A stretch of DNA of 64,000 nt from Enterobacter genomosp. O (GTDB taxonomy: Bacteria > Pseudomonadota > Gammaproteobacteria > Enterobacterales > Enterobacteriaceae). Each line of letters begins with the position of its first letter. The stretch's first letter is position 1. The position numbers and the translations under genes were made by a program. Shown here one piece after another: positions 8,466 through 20,043 of the stretch. The stretch covers positions 1-64,000 of the forward strand of contig NZ_LECZ01000023.1 of the NCBI RefSeq assembly GCF_001022965.1, written 5' to 3'. A model generated the notes under the pieces. It did no database searches, was not told where the DNA came from, and was given only the letters and a program-made list of their open reading frames with translations.

Positions 8466-9698
8466 ATTCTGCTGTTTCGGTAAAAACAGCCACAGCCCTG
8501 CCAGCATGACAATAGCGTACAGACTCTTCCCTCCCACCATCGCCAGCAGCAGCAGGCAAAGCACGCCCCCAACGACCGCCAGGGCTTTATAGCGACCTTT
8601 CAGCAGACGGCAGCCCGCGAGCATACACAGCAGATAGATCATGATGAAAATGCCGTTGGCGTAGACGATCAGCGCATCCAGATTGATCTTCAGCGCGTGA
8701 ATACACAGCGTACTCAGCACGCAGCAGCCCAGTACGGCATTCAGGGCGTTCAAGGGGAGCTGACGTTTAGACAGGCGCGCAAGGCGGCTCTCGGGCCTAT
8801 AGCGCGCCTGAGACCACACCAGACGGGCAAAGCTCTGGATATAAATATTCAGACTGGCAAAGCAGGCCAGATAGCCGATGACGCAGGCAACCCATAGCGC
8901 TTTCACTCCAAACAGCTGCACCACAATGCCGGGGAGCGAAGCGGCGGCCGCTTTATCCGCGGCGAAGGCGTTGAAGTGTAACACCAGCACGGTACATGCC
9001 CAGTAAACCGTACCTGCCAGCAGCAGGCCAATCATCAGCGCGCGCGGGAAATCGCGTTCAGGCTGCTTAAATTCCGAGGCCAGATGAGCAAAGGCTTCCA
9101 GGCCCACAAAACACCAGAACATGACGGAGAGCGCGGCGAAAAGCTGTGAATGGTCGACGTCTGTTACCGCCGGGAAGGGAATGTCTTTCAGCGTGATATC
9201 ACCCGCCCACCAGATGACGGCAATCAGGGCAATAATCAATACCGCAACCAGCGTTTGCAGATTCGCGCTCGAGCTGGCGCCGCGAGAGCCTACCCACCAG
9301 ACGATAGCCAGCGTACCCAGTTCGGCCAGCAGCAACTGCTCGTCATGCCAGCCAAACAGTGCCTGACCAAAGCCGGTCGCAATATGCAGCGCCGCAGGGA
9401 GGCCAACCGGAATAACGGAGAGAAACAGCCAGCCGGTCACACGCTCCAGCCGCGGGCCAAAGGCCAGCCCGACAAAATGCGCCACGCCGCCCGCGCTGGG
9501 GAAATGCCGTCCCAGGATGGCAAACACAATGGCTATCGGGAAAACCAGCACAATCAGCACCGGCCACGCCCACAGGCTGTTATTTCCTGCCACCAGTGCC
9601 GCCAGTGCGGGTACGGCAAACACGCCCGTCCCTAACAAGGAGGTTGAGAGCAGGCCAACGCCTTGCGCCAGCCCCAACTCCTGCTTGAGTCCACTCAT
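8460..9698 (-). CDS. yjeH: L-methionine/branched-chain amino-acid exporter YjeH
   Basis: A 412-aa APC-superfamily transporter with about 12 membrane segments that exports methionine and branched-chain amino acids at the inner membrane. The start is the second of two close ATGs (MSGLKQELGLAQG), which agrees with E. coli YjeH and lies 8 nt from an AGGG box. The C-terminus is a few residues shorter than in E. coli because the stop codon is supplied by a REP element. It is divergent from groS. Confidence 0.94.
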   Translation of the reverse strand: MSGLKQELGLAQGVGLLSTSLLGTGVFAVPALAALVAGNNSLWAWPVLIVLVFPIAIVFAILGRHFPSAGGVAHFVGLAFGPRLERVTGWLFLSVIPVGLPAALHIATGFGQALFGWHDEQLLLAELGTLAIVWWVGSRGASSSANLQTLVAVLIIALIAVIWWAGDITLKDIPFPAVTDVDHSQLFAALSVMFWCFVGLEAFAHLASEFKQPERDFPRALMIGLLLAGTVYWACTVLVLHFNAFAADKAAAASLPGIVVQLFGVKALWVACVIGYLACFASLNIYIQSFARLVWSQARYRPESRLARLSKRQLPLNALNAVLGCCVLSTLCIHALKINLDALIVYANGIFIMIYLLCMLAGCRLLKGRYKALAVVGGVLCLLLLAMVGGKSLYAIVMLAGLWLFLPKQQNP

Positions 9699-9764
9699 TG
9701 ACATCGCCCTGCCACTACCAAAAGAGAGGCGATGGTAACACTTTCGCAAATTTTTTTTTCAACT

Positions 9765-10171
<407 letters not shown>

Positions 10172-10190
10172 TTTACGCACGAGAATTTGA

Positions 10191-11846
<1,656 letters not shown>

Positions 11847-11872
11847 TCGTGCGCTTTACCGCTTAGAATGTG

Positions 11873-11917
11873 AAAAACCCCCGGGCAGAAATGCTCGGGG
11901 GTTTTTCTTTTGGTCAT
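11873..11917 (+). terminator. Terminator of groSL
   Basis: AAAAACCCCCGGGC-AGAAAT-GCTCGGGGGTTTTT forms a strong stem with a flanking T tract, 26 nt after the groL stop. Confidence 0.93.
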
Positions 11918-11980
11918 CTTTTAGGTATAAGATTTACACACGGACAACTACTGTCCAGCTTATTGAAAACGAGGAATAAC

Positions 11981-12334
11981 ATGCGCGTAAAAGTCTGTGC
12001 AGGGATCGTAGGAGCAGCATTGCTGCTGGCGGGTTGTAGCTCCAGCAATGAGCTGTCGGCAGCGGGCCAGGGTGTTCGCTTTGTGGAAGATAAGCCGGGC
12101 AGCGAATGCCAGCTGTTAGGCACGGCCTCCGGTGAGCAAAGTAACTGGATGTCGGGTCAGCATGGCGAAGAAGGTGGCTCTATGCGCGGTGCGGCGAATG
12201 CCCTGCGTAACCAGGCTGCGGCAATGGGCGGTAACGTAATTTACGGCGTGAGCAGCCCAACGCAGGGAATGCTGTCCAGCTTCGTGCCGACCGCCAGCCA
12301 GATGAACGGCCAGGTCTATAAGTGCCCGAACTGA
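11981..12334 (+). CDS. yjeI: Lipoprotein YjeI (DUF4156 family)
   Basis: A 117-aa predicted outer-membrane lipoprotein. The signal peptide ends in the lipobox LLLAGC near residue 19. The mature part is close to E. coli YjeI, including GQHGEEGGSMRGAANALRNQ. The start is the ATG after GAGGAATAAC; an upstream in-frame extension runs through the groL terminator and is rejected. It stands alone between groL and convergent epmB. Function unknown. Confidence 0.93.
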   Translation: MRVKVCAGIVGAALLLAGCSSSNELSAAGQGVRFVEDKPGSECQLLGTASGEQSNWMSGQHGEEGGSMRGAANALRNQAAAMGGNVIYGVSSPTQGMLSSFVPTASQMNGQVYKCPN

Positions 12335-12340
12335 GTTAAT

Positions 12341-12397
12341 TTGCTGATGGCGCTGCGCCCGGACCCCGTAGGGCAGGTAAGCGTAGCGCCACCTGCC
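12341..12397. repeat. REP-like repeat between yjeI and epmB
   Basis: GTAGGGCAGGTAAGCGTAGC followed by GCCACCTGCC (12368-12397) is a degenerate REP palindrome, preceded by a partial inverse copy (GGCGCTGCGCCCGG). It fills the gap between the convergent yjeI and epmB stops. Confidence 0.7.
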
Positions 12398-12399
12398 TT

Positions 12400-13428
12400 C
12401 TAGCACTGCCGCAGCTGCAAATCCAGCGGCGTCTTGCTCGGCTCACCGCCAATCTCACGTGCCAGCTTCGGCACCATATAGCCTGAAACCAGCGTTAACA
12501 GTTCGCGCACGATCTGCCGGGCTTCTTCATCCGTCACCATGAAATGGGCCGCGCCCTGAACGCGATCCAGCACGTGCAGGTAATAGGGCATCACGCCCGC
12601 ATCAAACAGCGCATTGCTCAGGTCAGCCAGCACGCGGGCGCTATCGTTTACGCCACGCAGCAGCACGCTCTGGTTCAGCAGCGTCACGCCCGCGTTACGC
12701 AAACGCGCCATCGCCGCGCGAAAATCATCGCCAATTTCGTTCGCGTGGTTAATGTGGTTCACCAGCAGCACCTGCAGTCGAGACTGCTCCAGGCGCGATA
12801 CCAGGCCGTCAGTGATACGCGCCGGAATGACAATCGGTAAACGGCTGTGAATGCGCAGACGCTTAATGTGCGGGATGGCTTCAAGCTGAGTCAGCAGCCA
12901 GTCCAGCTCGTGATCTTTCGCCATCAGCGGGTCGCCGCCGGAAAAAATGATCTCATCCAGCTCCGGATGGGCGACGATATAGTCCAGCGCGACCTGCCAG
13001 TTGCGTTTATTGCCCTGGTTTTCGGCATACGGGAAGTGCCGACGGAAGCAATAACGACAATTTACCGCACAACCGCCTTTTACCAGCAGCAGGGCACGGT
13101 TGAGATACTTGTGCAGTAAACCCGGCACCACGCTGTTCTGCTCTTCAAGAGGATCGGTGCTATATCCCGGCGCAGTAATGAACTCATCCTGCGAAGTAAG
13201 CATTTGTTTTAATAAAGGATCGTCAGGATTTCCTTTCTCCATTCTGGCAACAAACGCGCGGGGAACACGCAGGGCAAAGAGGCGCTTCGCCTCCCGGCCT
13301 GCAAGCAACTCTGGGTGCTGATCGAGGTCTAAAAGACGCAGCAATTCATCAGGACTGGTGATTACATCGGCAAGTTGCGATAACCAATCTTCTCTGGACG
13401 GGGTGTTTAGGGTTACAATATGCGCCAT
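12400..13428 (-). CDS. epmB: EF-P (R)-beta-lysylation partner, lysine 2,3-aminomutase EpmB
   Basis: EpmB (YjeK) is a radical-SAM, PLP-dependent lysine 2,3-aminomutase. It makes (R)-beta-lysine, which EpmA attaches to EF-P. The 342-aa chain has the E. coli length and the cluster motif [15 protein letters not shown] (Cys-x3-Cys-x2-Cys). Its start is only 40 nt from divergent efp, so modification enzyme and substrate share one promoter region. The partner ligase epmA is also in this window, at 22137-23114. Confidence 0.97.
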   Translation of the reverse strand: MAHIVTLNTPSREDWLSQLADVITSPDELLRLLDLDQHPELLAGREAKRLFALRVPRAFVARMEKGNPDDPLLKQMLTSQDEFITAPGYSTDPLEEQNSVVPGLLHKYLNRALLLVKGGCAVNCRYCFRRHFPYAENQGNKRNWQVALDYIVAHPELDEIIFSGGDPLMAKDHELDWLLTQLEAIPHIKRLRIHSRLPIVIPARITDGLVSRLEQSRLQVLLVNHINHANEIGDDFRAAMARLRNAGVTLLNQSVLLRGVNDSARVLADLSNALFDAGVMPYYLHVLDRVQGAAHFMVTDEEARQIVRELLTLVSGYMVPKLAREIGGEPSKTPLDLQLRQC

Positions 13429-13468
13429 TTTGTGGCTTAGCTACCAGTTAACAAATTTAGAGGGCCTT

Positions 13469-14035
13469 ATGGCAACGTACTATAGCAACGATTTTCGTGC
13501 TGGTCTTAAAATCATGATGGACGGCGAACCGTACGCGGTTGAAGCCAGCGAATTCGTTAAACCAGGTAAAGGCCAGGCATTCGCACGCGTTAAGCTGCGC
13601 CGCCTGCTGACCGGTACCCGTGTTGAGAAAACCTTCAAGTCTACTGACTCCGCTGAAGGCGCTGATGTTGTTGATATGAACCTGACCTATCTGTACAACG
13701 ACGGCGAGTTCTATCATTTCATGAACAACTCCACTTTCGAACAGCTGTCTGCTGATGAGAAAGCGGTAGGTGACAGCGCTAAATGGCTGCTGGATCAGGC
13801 CGAGTGCATCGTGACCCTGTGGAACGGCCAGCCTATCGCTGTGACCCCACCAAACTTCGTAGAGCTGGAAATCGTGGAAACCGACCCAGGTCTGAAAGGT
13901 GACACCGCAGGTACTGGCGGTAAGCCAGCCAAACTGTCCACCGGTGCAGTGGTTAAAGTTCCGCTGTTCGTACAGACTGGCGAAGTGATCAAAGTGGATA
14001 CCCGCTCCGGCGAATACGTATCACGCGTGAAGTAA
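13469..14035 (+). CDS. efp: Elongation factor P
   Basis: EF-P relieves ribosome stalling at polyproline stretches. The 188-aa chain has the three beta-barrel domains of the family. The modified Lys34 lies in the loop KPGKGQAF. The ATG at 13469 is chosen over an upstream in-frame start because AGAGGG precedes it and the product has the E. coli length. Divergent epmB begins 40 nt away. Confidence 0.98.
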   Translation: MATYYSNDFRAGLKIMMDGEPYAVEASEFVKPGKGQAFARVKLRRLLTGTRVEKTFKSTDSAEGADVVDMNLTYLYNDGEFYHFMNNSTFEQLSADEKAVGDSAKWLLDQAECIVTLWNGQPIAVTPPNFVELEIVETDPGLKGDTAGTGGKPAKLSTGAVVKVPLFVQTGEVIKVDTRSGEYVSRVK

Positions 14036-14039
14036 TAGT

Positions 14040-14070
14040 CAGGGCGCAGCGCCCGCTGCGCCTGATTTTT
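14040..14070 (+). terminator. Terminator of efp
   Basis: AGGGCGCAGCG-CC-CGCTGCGCCTG followed by ATTTTTG, starting 5 nt after the efp stop. Confidence 0.88.
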
Positions 14071-14080
14071 GCAGGCAGGG

Positions 14081-14215
14081 ATGATGAAACGTACCGTTAA
14101 AATTCTGCTTCTGTTAGCGCTCTCCAGCGCAATGCTTTCCGGGTGTAACACCGCGCGCGGCGTAGGTGAAGATATCCAGGATCTCGGCCATATCATTTCT
14201 CACGCTGCCAGCTAA
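14081..14215 (+). CDS. ecnA: Entericidin A lipoprotein (antidote)
   Basis: A 44-aa membrane lipoprotein precursor beginning MMKRTVKILLLLAL, with lipobox MLSGC and mature end NTARGVGEDIQDLGHIIS. It matches E. coli EcnA, described as antidote to the bacteriolytic entericidin B. Two adjacent ATGs are possible; the first is used because AGG lies 5 nt upstream and the family starts MMKR. The gene lies after the efp terminator and 108 nt before ecnB. Confidence 0.93.
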   Translation: MMKRTVKILLLLALSSAMLSGCNTARGVGEDIQDLGHIISHAAS

Positions 14216-14323
14216 CACCGTCTAATTTTCCTAAAAATGCTTCCTTTTCCGTCAAACGACGGGATCTTGTCTATTCTTAAGTTGCTATACACAAAACAAC
14301 TTTGGCTATAAAAGGAAGATATT

Positions 14324-14470
14324 ATGGTTAAGAAAACAATTGCAGCGATCTTTTCTGTTCTCGTACTTTCCACAGTGTTGACTGCATGTAATACCACCCG
14401 CGGCGTAGGGGAAGATATCTCCGACGGTGGTAATGCTATTTCTGGTGCAGCAACGAAAGCCCAGAACTAA
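14324..14470 (+). CDS. ecnB: Entericidin B lipoprotein (toxin)
   Basis: A 48-aa lipoprotein precursor ([19 protein letters not shown], lipobox LTAC), nearly identical to E. coli EcnB. In E. coli it is a stationary-phase, RpoS-dependent bacteriolytic lipoprotein opposed by EcnA. AAAGGAAG precedes the start. The mature segment [11 protein letters not shown] resembles that of EcnA, which indicates a tandem duplication. The convergent ecnR regulator follows. Confidence 0.95.
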
Positions 14471-14477
14471 AAGTATG

Positions 14478-14510
14478 GACGGTACGGCACGACACTTTCA
14501 CCGTACCGTC
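14478..14510. terminator. Hairpin between ecnB and ecnR
   Basis: GACGGTACGG and CCGTACCGTC form a perfect 10-bp stem with a 13-nt loop between the convergent ecnB and ecnR genes. The last bases overlap the ecnR stop. T tracts on both sides are poor, so it may be a weak bidirectional terminator or an mRNA end stabiliser. Confidence 0.5.
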
Positions 14511-15108
14511 AATTCTCGACTTCCTGCAGGGATAAAAACGGGGAGAAACGCGTATCCATATGCAGTTTCATGCGGATATTGCGCTTATAGGTATAGACCG
14601 TTTTTCCGTTGATACTCAGGTAAGCGGCAATCTTCTGATTGCTCGCGCCATCCATCCACAATGTCAGCACTTTCTCTTCCTGTCGGGTCAGCAACGGGGC
14701 GGCCACCGTTGGCCTGTCAGCGCCTGTGCGCGAGAGCAACGCGTCGTTGATCGCCGTGGCCACTTCTTCAAGAGTGGCGTTTTTCAGTAACGACGACCAA
14801 ACCGGGAACTGCCCGAGCCAGTCTGTCAGGCCGCTGTCCTCTCCCGACTGCAATAAAATAAACGGCAATCGTTCACTGGCGTTAAGCAAGGAAGAGAGCT
14901 GCTGAAAATGGTGGATATCCTGCCTGAAGCCGTACAGGTCAGCGATAACCAGCGTGGGTTTCCATTGCAGAATATGCTCTCTGGCAAGGAACAGATTATT
15001 CAGCCCGGTCACAACGTAGTGTCCCGGGAACAAACCGGAATGATTGAGCCATGCTTCAAACCCCGTTCGGGTGAAGTGACAACGGTCAATCAAAAGAATT
15101 TTGAACAT
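14509..15108 (-). CDS. ecnR: LuxR-type regulator EcnR
   Basis: A 199-aa protein. The N-terminal half resembles a receiver domain (FKILLIDRCHFTRTGFEAWL). The C-terminus is a LuxR/GerE helix-turn-helix (about residues 140-190, LTRQEEKVLTLWMDGASNQK). A regulator at this place is known as EcnR in Citrobacter and Enterobacter and is tied to ecnB expression; E. coli K-12 lacks it. The acidic pocket of a typical receiver is not clear, so phosphorylation is doubtful. It converges on ecnB. Confidence 0.85.
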   Translation of the reverse strand: MFKILLIDRCHFTRTGFEAWLNHSGLFPGHYVVTGLNNLFLAREHILQWKPTLVIADLYGFRQDIHHFQQLSSLLNASERLPFILLQSGEDSGLTDWLGQFPVWSSLLKNATLEEVATAINDALLSRTGADRPTVAAPLLTRQEEKVLTLWMDGASNQKIAAYLSINGKTVYTYKRNIRMKLHMDTRFSPFLSLQEVEN

Positions 15109-15297
15109 ATTTTATTCGCAGTCGGCTAGTGGTTTGGCTTCCTGCCATCAGAAAGCACATCATCATAGAGAAGTCGGATGAGTGCTAAATGCCGGAACTA
15201 CGCGCCTTACTGCGGCTATTTCTTGCCTTAACGTGTTCAGCAGAAAGGGATTGAAAAAAAATCGCACGTTAACCACAATATAGGGCGTAATCTCTGC

Positions 15298-15342
15298 CTT
15301 ACGGGACGACCCGTAAGCGTTTCTTTCACCGGGGACGGCCCC
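15298..15342 (+). promoter_or_regulatory. Guanidine-II (mini-ykkC) riboswitch
   Basis: Two short hairpins each carry an ACGR tetraloop: CTTACGGG-ACGA-CCCGTAAG (15298-15317) and GGGG-ACGG-CCCC (15331-15342), separated by 13 nt. This is the guanidine-II architecture. It ends 15 nt before the AAGGAG of gdx (about 15358-15363), so ligand binding would expose or occlude translation initiation. The gene it precedes is the cognate guanidinium exporter. Confidence 0.93.
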
Positions 15343-15369
15343 AACTTGTATTAAGTTAAGGAGCCTGAA

Positions 15370-15687
15370 ATGTCCTGGATCGTTCTTTTTATTGCCGGCC
15401 TGCTCGAAGTAGTTTGGGCGATTGGTCTCAAATACACCCACGGCTTTACCCGCCTGACCCCCAGCGTCATTACCGTCACCGCGATGATAGTGAGTATTGT
15501 TCTGTTGTCATGGGCGATGCGATCTCTGCCTGTCGGAACGGCTTATGCCGTCTGGACGGGCATTGGTGCGGTGGGGGCTGCCATCACGGGCATTCTGCTG
15601 CTGGGAGAGTCCGCGAGTCTGGCGCGTATCGCCAGCCTCGCGCTGATTGTGGCCGGAATCATTGGGCTGAAGCTCAGCACCCACTAA
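15370..15687 (+). CDS. gdx: Guanidinium exporter Gdx (SugE)
   Basis: A 105-aa four-helix small-multidrug-resistance family protein that exports guanidinium in exchange for protons at the inner membrane. The membrane Glu of the first helix ([13 protein letters not shown]) is present. The length is that of E. coli SugE. A guanidine-II riboswitch lies directly upstream, which strongly supports guanidinium rather than drugs as substrate. Its TAA stop overlaps the stop of convergent blc by 4 nt. Confidence 0.97.
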   Translation: MSWIVLFIAGLLEVVWAIGLKYTHGFTRLTPSVITVTAMIVSIVLLSWAMRSLPVGTAYAVWTGIGAVGAAITGILLLGESASLARIASLALIVAGIIGLKLSTH

Positions 15688-16214
15688 TGGGGTTGTTCTA
15701 TCCAGATGAGTTTTGACACATCAAACCCTTGCCGGGTCGCGACGTCCAGCATCTGCTGTTTCATCTCTGACGAAATAGTTGGCGTGCGGGAGAGTATCCA
15801 CAGGTAGTCGCGATCCGGCCCGCAGACCAGCGCGTGACGGTACTCTCTGTCGAGTGCGATCACGTTATAGCCGCCATAAAACGGGCCAAAGAAAGAGACT
15901 TTGAGCGCGGCCCGTCGCGGGTCGCCGGTGAAGTAGGCCTTCCCAACCGACTGTTGCCACATCTCCCTGTCGGGATTATATCCCCGGTTGATCACCTGAA
16001 TACCACCATCATCCATCGGGCTGTAATGTGCAGTGACCTTCTCTAAGCCCTGCTCAAACCGGTGGTCGAGGCGCGCGATTTCATACCATGTTCCGAGGAA
16101 GCGTTGTGCATCGAAAGGCGTGACGACGGTAACGCCAGGTGGTGGGGTAGGGGAACTGCAGGCAACCACTAAAAACGCGGCTGTCACCGCGGCGATAACA
16201 GGCAGAATGCGCAT
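15684..16214 (-). CDS. blc: Outer-membrane lipocalin Blc
   Basis: A 176-aa bacterial lipocalin lipoprotein that binds lysophospholipids at the outer membrane. The signal peptide ends in lipobox LVVAC near residue 19. The lipocalin motif [14 protein letters not shown] and the end segment [14 protein letters not shown] are present. The ATG at 16214 follows AGGA and matches E. coli Blc; an upstream extension of 44 residues reads through REP DNA and is rejected. It is located between gdx and ampC as in E. coli. Confidence 0.96.
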   Translation of the reverse strand: MRILPVIAAVTAAFLVVACSSPTPPPGVTVVTPFDAQRFLGTWYEIARLDHRFEQGLEKVTAHYSPMDDGGIQVINRGYNPDREMWQQSVGKAYFTGDPRRAALKVSFFGPFYGGYNVIALDREYRHALVCGPDRDYLWILSRTPTISSEMKQQMLDVATRQGFDVSKLIWIEQPH

Positions 16215-16312
16215 AGGAGTTTCCTTACTGTTTTTTGTTAAGTGTAGATGACGGCAAGGAAAATGTGGGGAACGTGCGGTGTGTTTCGCCGGGTGGTCAC
16301 ACGGTGGATTTT

Positions 16313-16344
16313 GTAGGCCGGGTAAGGCGAAGCCGCCACCCGGC
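16313..16344. repeat. REP element between ampC and blc
   Basis: GTAGGCCGGGTAAGGCGAAG followed by CCGCCACCCGGC. It begins 6 nt after the second of two in-frame ampC stops. Confidence 0.85.
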
Positions 16345-16352
16345 AATGTTTA

Positions 16353-17627
<1,275 letters not shown>

Positions 17628-18503
17628 ATGACGCGAAGCTATCTCCCGCTTAATTCGCTTCGAGCCTTTGAAGCCGCCGCAAGGCATCTCAGCTTTACGC
17701 ATGCGGCCATTGAGCTGAACGTGACCCACTCTGCCATTAGCCAGCATGTTAAAACGCTGGAGCAGCACCTTAACTGTCAGCTCTTCGTACGCGTTTCGCG
17801 CGGGTTAATGTTGACCACCGAGGGTGAAAATTTACTGCCGGTGCTGAACGACTCGTTCGACCGTATTGCCGGAATGCTGGATCGCTTTGCCAGCCATCGC
17901 GCTCAGGAGAAGCTAAAAATAGGTGTGGTGGGCACTTTCGCAACGGGGATATTATTTTCGCAGCTGGATGATTTTCGCCGCTGCTATCCGCATATTGATC
18001 TTCAGCTTTCCACCCATAACAATCGCGTCGACCCGGCTGCCGAAGGGCTCGATTACACCATTCGCTACGGCGGCGGCGCGTGGCATGGAACCGATGCTGA
18101 ATTTCTTTGCCCTGCGCCGCTGGCTCCGCTCTGTAGACCCGACATTGCCTCCAGTCTAAAAAGCCCGGCAGATATCCTGAAGTTTACCCTGCTGCGCTCC
18201 TATCGACGCGACGAGTGGACCGCGTGGATGCAGGCCGCGGGTGAACATCCACCCTCACCGACGCACCGGGTGATGGTATTTGATTCGTCCGTAACCATGC
18301 TGGAAGCCGCCCAGGCGGGAGTGGGGATTGCCATCGCTCCTGTGGATATGTTTACCCACCTGCTTAGCAGCGAGCGCATCGTGCAGCCGTTTGCAACGCA
18401 GATTGACCTCGGCAGCTACTGGCTGACAAGACTGCAGTCACGAGCAGAAACGCCCGCAATGCGCGAGTTTGCTCAATGGCTGGTGGGGAAGATGCAAAAA
18501 TAA
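17628..18503 (+). CDS. ampR: LysR-type regulator of ampC, AmpR
   Basis: AmpR senses muropeptides. It activates ampC with anhydro-MurNAc peptides and represses it with UDP-MurNAc-pentapeptide. The 291-aa chain has the family length. The N-terminal helix-turn-helix is at about residues 8-65 (LSFTHAAIELNVTHSAISQH). Thr103 and Asp135, where changes cause constitutive expression in Enterobacter, are wild type (GTFAT, NRVDPAAEG). The gene therefore looks inducible, not derepressed. It sits between ampC and frdD, an arrangement absent from E. coli. Confidence 0.97.
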   Translation: MTRSYLPLNSLRAFEAAARHLSFTHAAIELNVTHSAISQHVKTLEQHLNCQLFVRVSRGLMLTTEGENLLPVLNDSFDRIAGMLDRFASHRAQEKLKIGVVGTFATGILFSQLDDFRRCYPHIDLQLSTHNNRVDPAAEGLDYTIRYGGGAWHGTDAEFLCPAPLAPLCRPDIASSLKSPADILKFTLLRSYRRDEWTAWMQAAGEHPPSPTHRVMVFDSSVTMLEAAQAGVGIAIAPVDMFTHLLSSERIVQPFATQIDLGSYWLTRLQSRAETPAMREFAQWLVGKMQK

Positions 18504-18525
18504 AAGGCCCGCCGGATGGCGGGCC
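18500..18525 (-). terminator. Terminator of frdABCD
   Basis: GGCCCGCC-ATCC-GGCGGGCC on the minus strand is followed by TTTTATTTTT. It begins 8 nt after the frdD stop, and its T tract overlaps the ampR stop codon on the other strand. Confidence 0.9.
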
Positions 18526-18532
18526 AGAGGCG

Positions 18533-18892
18533 TCAGATGGTGACCACGGCAATCAGCGTGACCACGGTCAGGATGGTCGCCAGACCGTAGAATACCCATT
18601 TACCGCTCGGTACATGGATTTTCAGGTCATGCATCGCATGGTGGATACGGTGCAGGCCACACCACAGCGGCAGGACGATCATCAGGAAGATGAACACGCG
18701 ACCAATAAAGCTGCTCGCGAATGCCAGTACGCGTTCATAGCTCAGCGCATCGCCCGGGAATAGCCCCAGCGGCAGCATAATGCCGACCAGCAGGATGATG
18801 ACGGGAGCGATGATGGCGCTCCACATGCCGCCAGCGCCAAACAGACCCCAGAAGACCGGCTCGTCAGAACGTTTTGGATTTGGATTGATCAC
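18533..18892 (-). CDS. frdD: Fumarate reductase membrane anchor subunit FrdD
   Basis: A 119-aa inner-membrane anchor with three hydrophobic segments that helps bind menaquinol and tethers FrdAB. The sequence from [20 protein letters not shown] onward is nearly that of E. coli FrdD. The start is GTG at 18892; an in-frame ATG 30 nt upstream is inside frdC. It is the last gene of frdABCD, 10 nt after frdC. Confidence 0.97.
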   Translation of the reverse strand: MINPNPKRSDEPVFWGLFGAGGMWSAIIAPVIILLVGIMLPLGLFPGDALSYERVLAFASSFIGRVFIFLMIVLPLWCGLHRIHHAMHDLKIHVPSGKWVFYGLATILTVVTLIAVVTI

Positions 18893-18902
18893 AGGTGTCT
18901 CC

Positions 18903-19298
18903 TTACCAGAACAGTGCGACAAACAGAATGACCACGGTGACGAGAATGGTTACGGCCCAGAGCCCTTTAATGACCGGCTCAGGTCCCATTTTCTCGCCTT
19001 TTACAATGATGTTCGCCGCTTTTGGCGCCAGTTCAAACCAGGTTTTGGTATGTAGCAGCGCCGCCGCGAGCACGATCAGGTTCAGCACAACAATAATCGG
19101 GTTTTGCAGGAAGCCAACAAAGCTCGCCCAGGTTTCCGGACCGTGCTTGAGGGCAAAGACACCGTACATCAGCTCAAGGCTGAACCAGACCGCCGGTACC
19201 GCCGTGCCTTCACGCAGCATGTAGAAGCGATAAAACGGCAGGTTTTTCCACCAGGTGGACGGCACTGGCCGCACATAGGCTTTGCGTTTAGTCGTCAT
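18903..19298 (-). CDS. frdC: Fumarate reductase membrane anchor subunit FrdC
   Basis: A 131-aa membrane anchor subunit with three hydrophobic helices, beginning [11 protein letters not shown]. Two adjacent ATGs are possible; the second lies 6 nt from AAGGAG and gives the E. coli length. With FrdD it binds menaquinol. Third gene of the operon, 10 nt after frdB. Confidence 0.97.
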   Translation of the reverse strand: MTTKRKAYVRPVPSTWWKNLPFYRFYMLREGTAVPAVWFSLELMYGVFALKHGPETWASFVGFLQNPIIVVLNLIVLAAALLHTKTWFELAPKAANIIVKGEKMGPEPVIKGLWAVTILVTVVILFVALFW

Positions 19299-19308
19299 CA
19301 TGCACTCC

Positions 19309-20043
19309 TTAGCGTGGTTTCAGGGTAGCGATAAGAAAGTCTTTCGAACTTTCCACTTTACCCTGCTGAATGGCGGCGGCCGGGTCGACATGCTTCGGAC
19401 AGACTTCGGAGCAGTAACCCACAAATGTACAGCTCCAGACACCGTTCTGGCTGTTAAGCTGCGCCATACGTTCTTTTTTACCGTGGTCGCGGCTGTCTTC
19501 GTTATAGCGGTGCGCCAGGGTAATGGCGGCCGGGCCGATGAACTCCGGGTTCAGGCCAAACTGTGGACAGGCGGCGTAGCAAAGACCGCAGTTGATGCAG
19601 CCTGAGAACTGATGGTATTTCGCCATCTGGGCCGGGGTCTGGGTGTTAGGCCCCTGATCCGGCGTGCGCGGGTTGCCGATGATGTAGGGCTTAATGGCTT
19701 CCAGGCTTTCGATAAAGTGGGTCATATCGACCACCAGATCGCGTTCAATCGGGAAGTTGCCGAGTGCTTCAACCTTGATGCCTTTGGTGTACTCGCGCAG
19801 GAAGGTCTTACAGGCCAGCTTCGGCACTTTGTTAACCATCATGCCGCAGGAGCCGCAGATCGCCATGCGGCAGGACCAGCGGTAGCTCAGGTCCGGCGCC
19901 AGGTTGTCTTTAATATAGCCGAGCGCATCCAGCAGGGAGGTTTGCTCGTCATAAGGCACTTCATAGAAAGCGCTATGCGGTGCGGCGTCCACCTCCGGGT
20001 TGTAGCGCACCACTTCAACTTTCAGTTTTTGCATCTCAGCCAT
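19309..20043 (-). CDS. frdB: Fumarate reductase iron-sulfur subunit FrdB
   Basis: A 244-aa subunit that passes electrons from the membrane quinol site to FrdA. The 2Fe-2S motif is in [14 protein letters not shown] near residues 57-70. The ferredoxin-type cysteines are in [15 protein letters not shown] and [12 protein letters not shown]. Length equals E. coli FrdB. Its start overlaps the frdA stop by 8 nt, which indicates coupled translation. Confidence 0.98.
   Translation of the reverse strand: MAEMQKLKVEVVRYNPEVDAAPHSAFYEVPYDEQTSLLDALGYIKDNLAPDLSYRWSCRMAICGSCGMMVNKVPKLACKTFLREYTKGIKVEALGNFPIERDLVVDMTHFIESLEAIKPYIIGNPRTPDQGPNTQTPAQMAKYHQFSGCINCGLCYAACPQFGLNPEFIGPAAITLAHRYNEDSRDHGKKERMAQLNSQNGVWSCTFVGYCSEVCPKHVDPAAAIQQGKVESSKDFLIATLKPR

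Noticed and set aside
17628..18503. AmpR derepression mutation
   Set aside because: Thr103 and Asp135 are wild type, so there is no sequence sign of constitutive AmpC.
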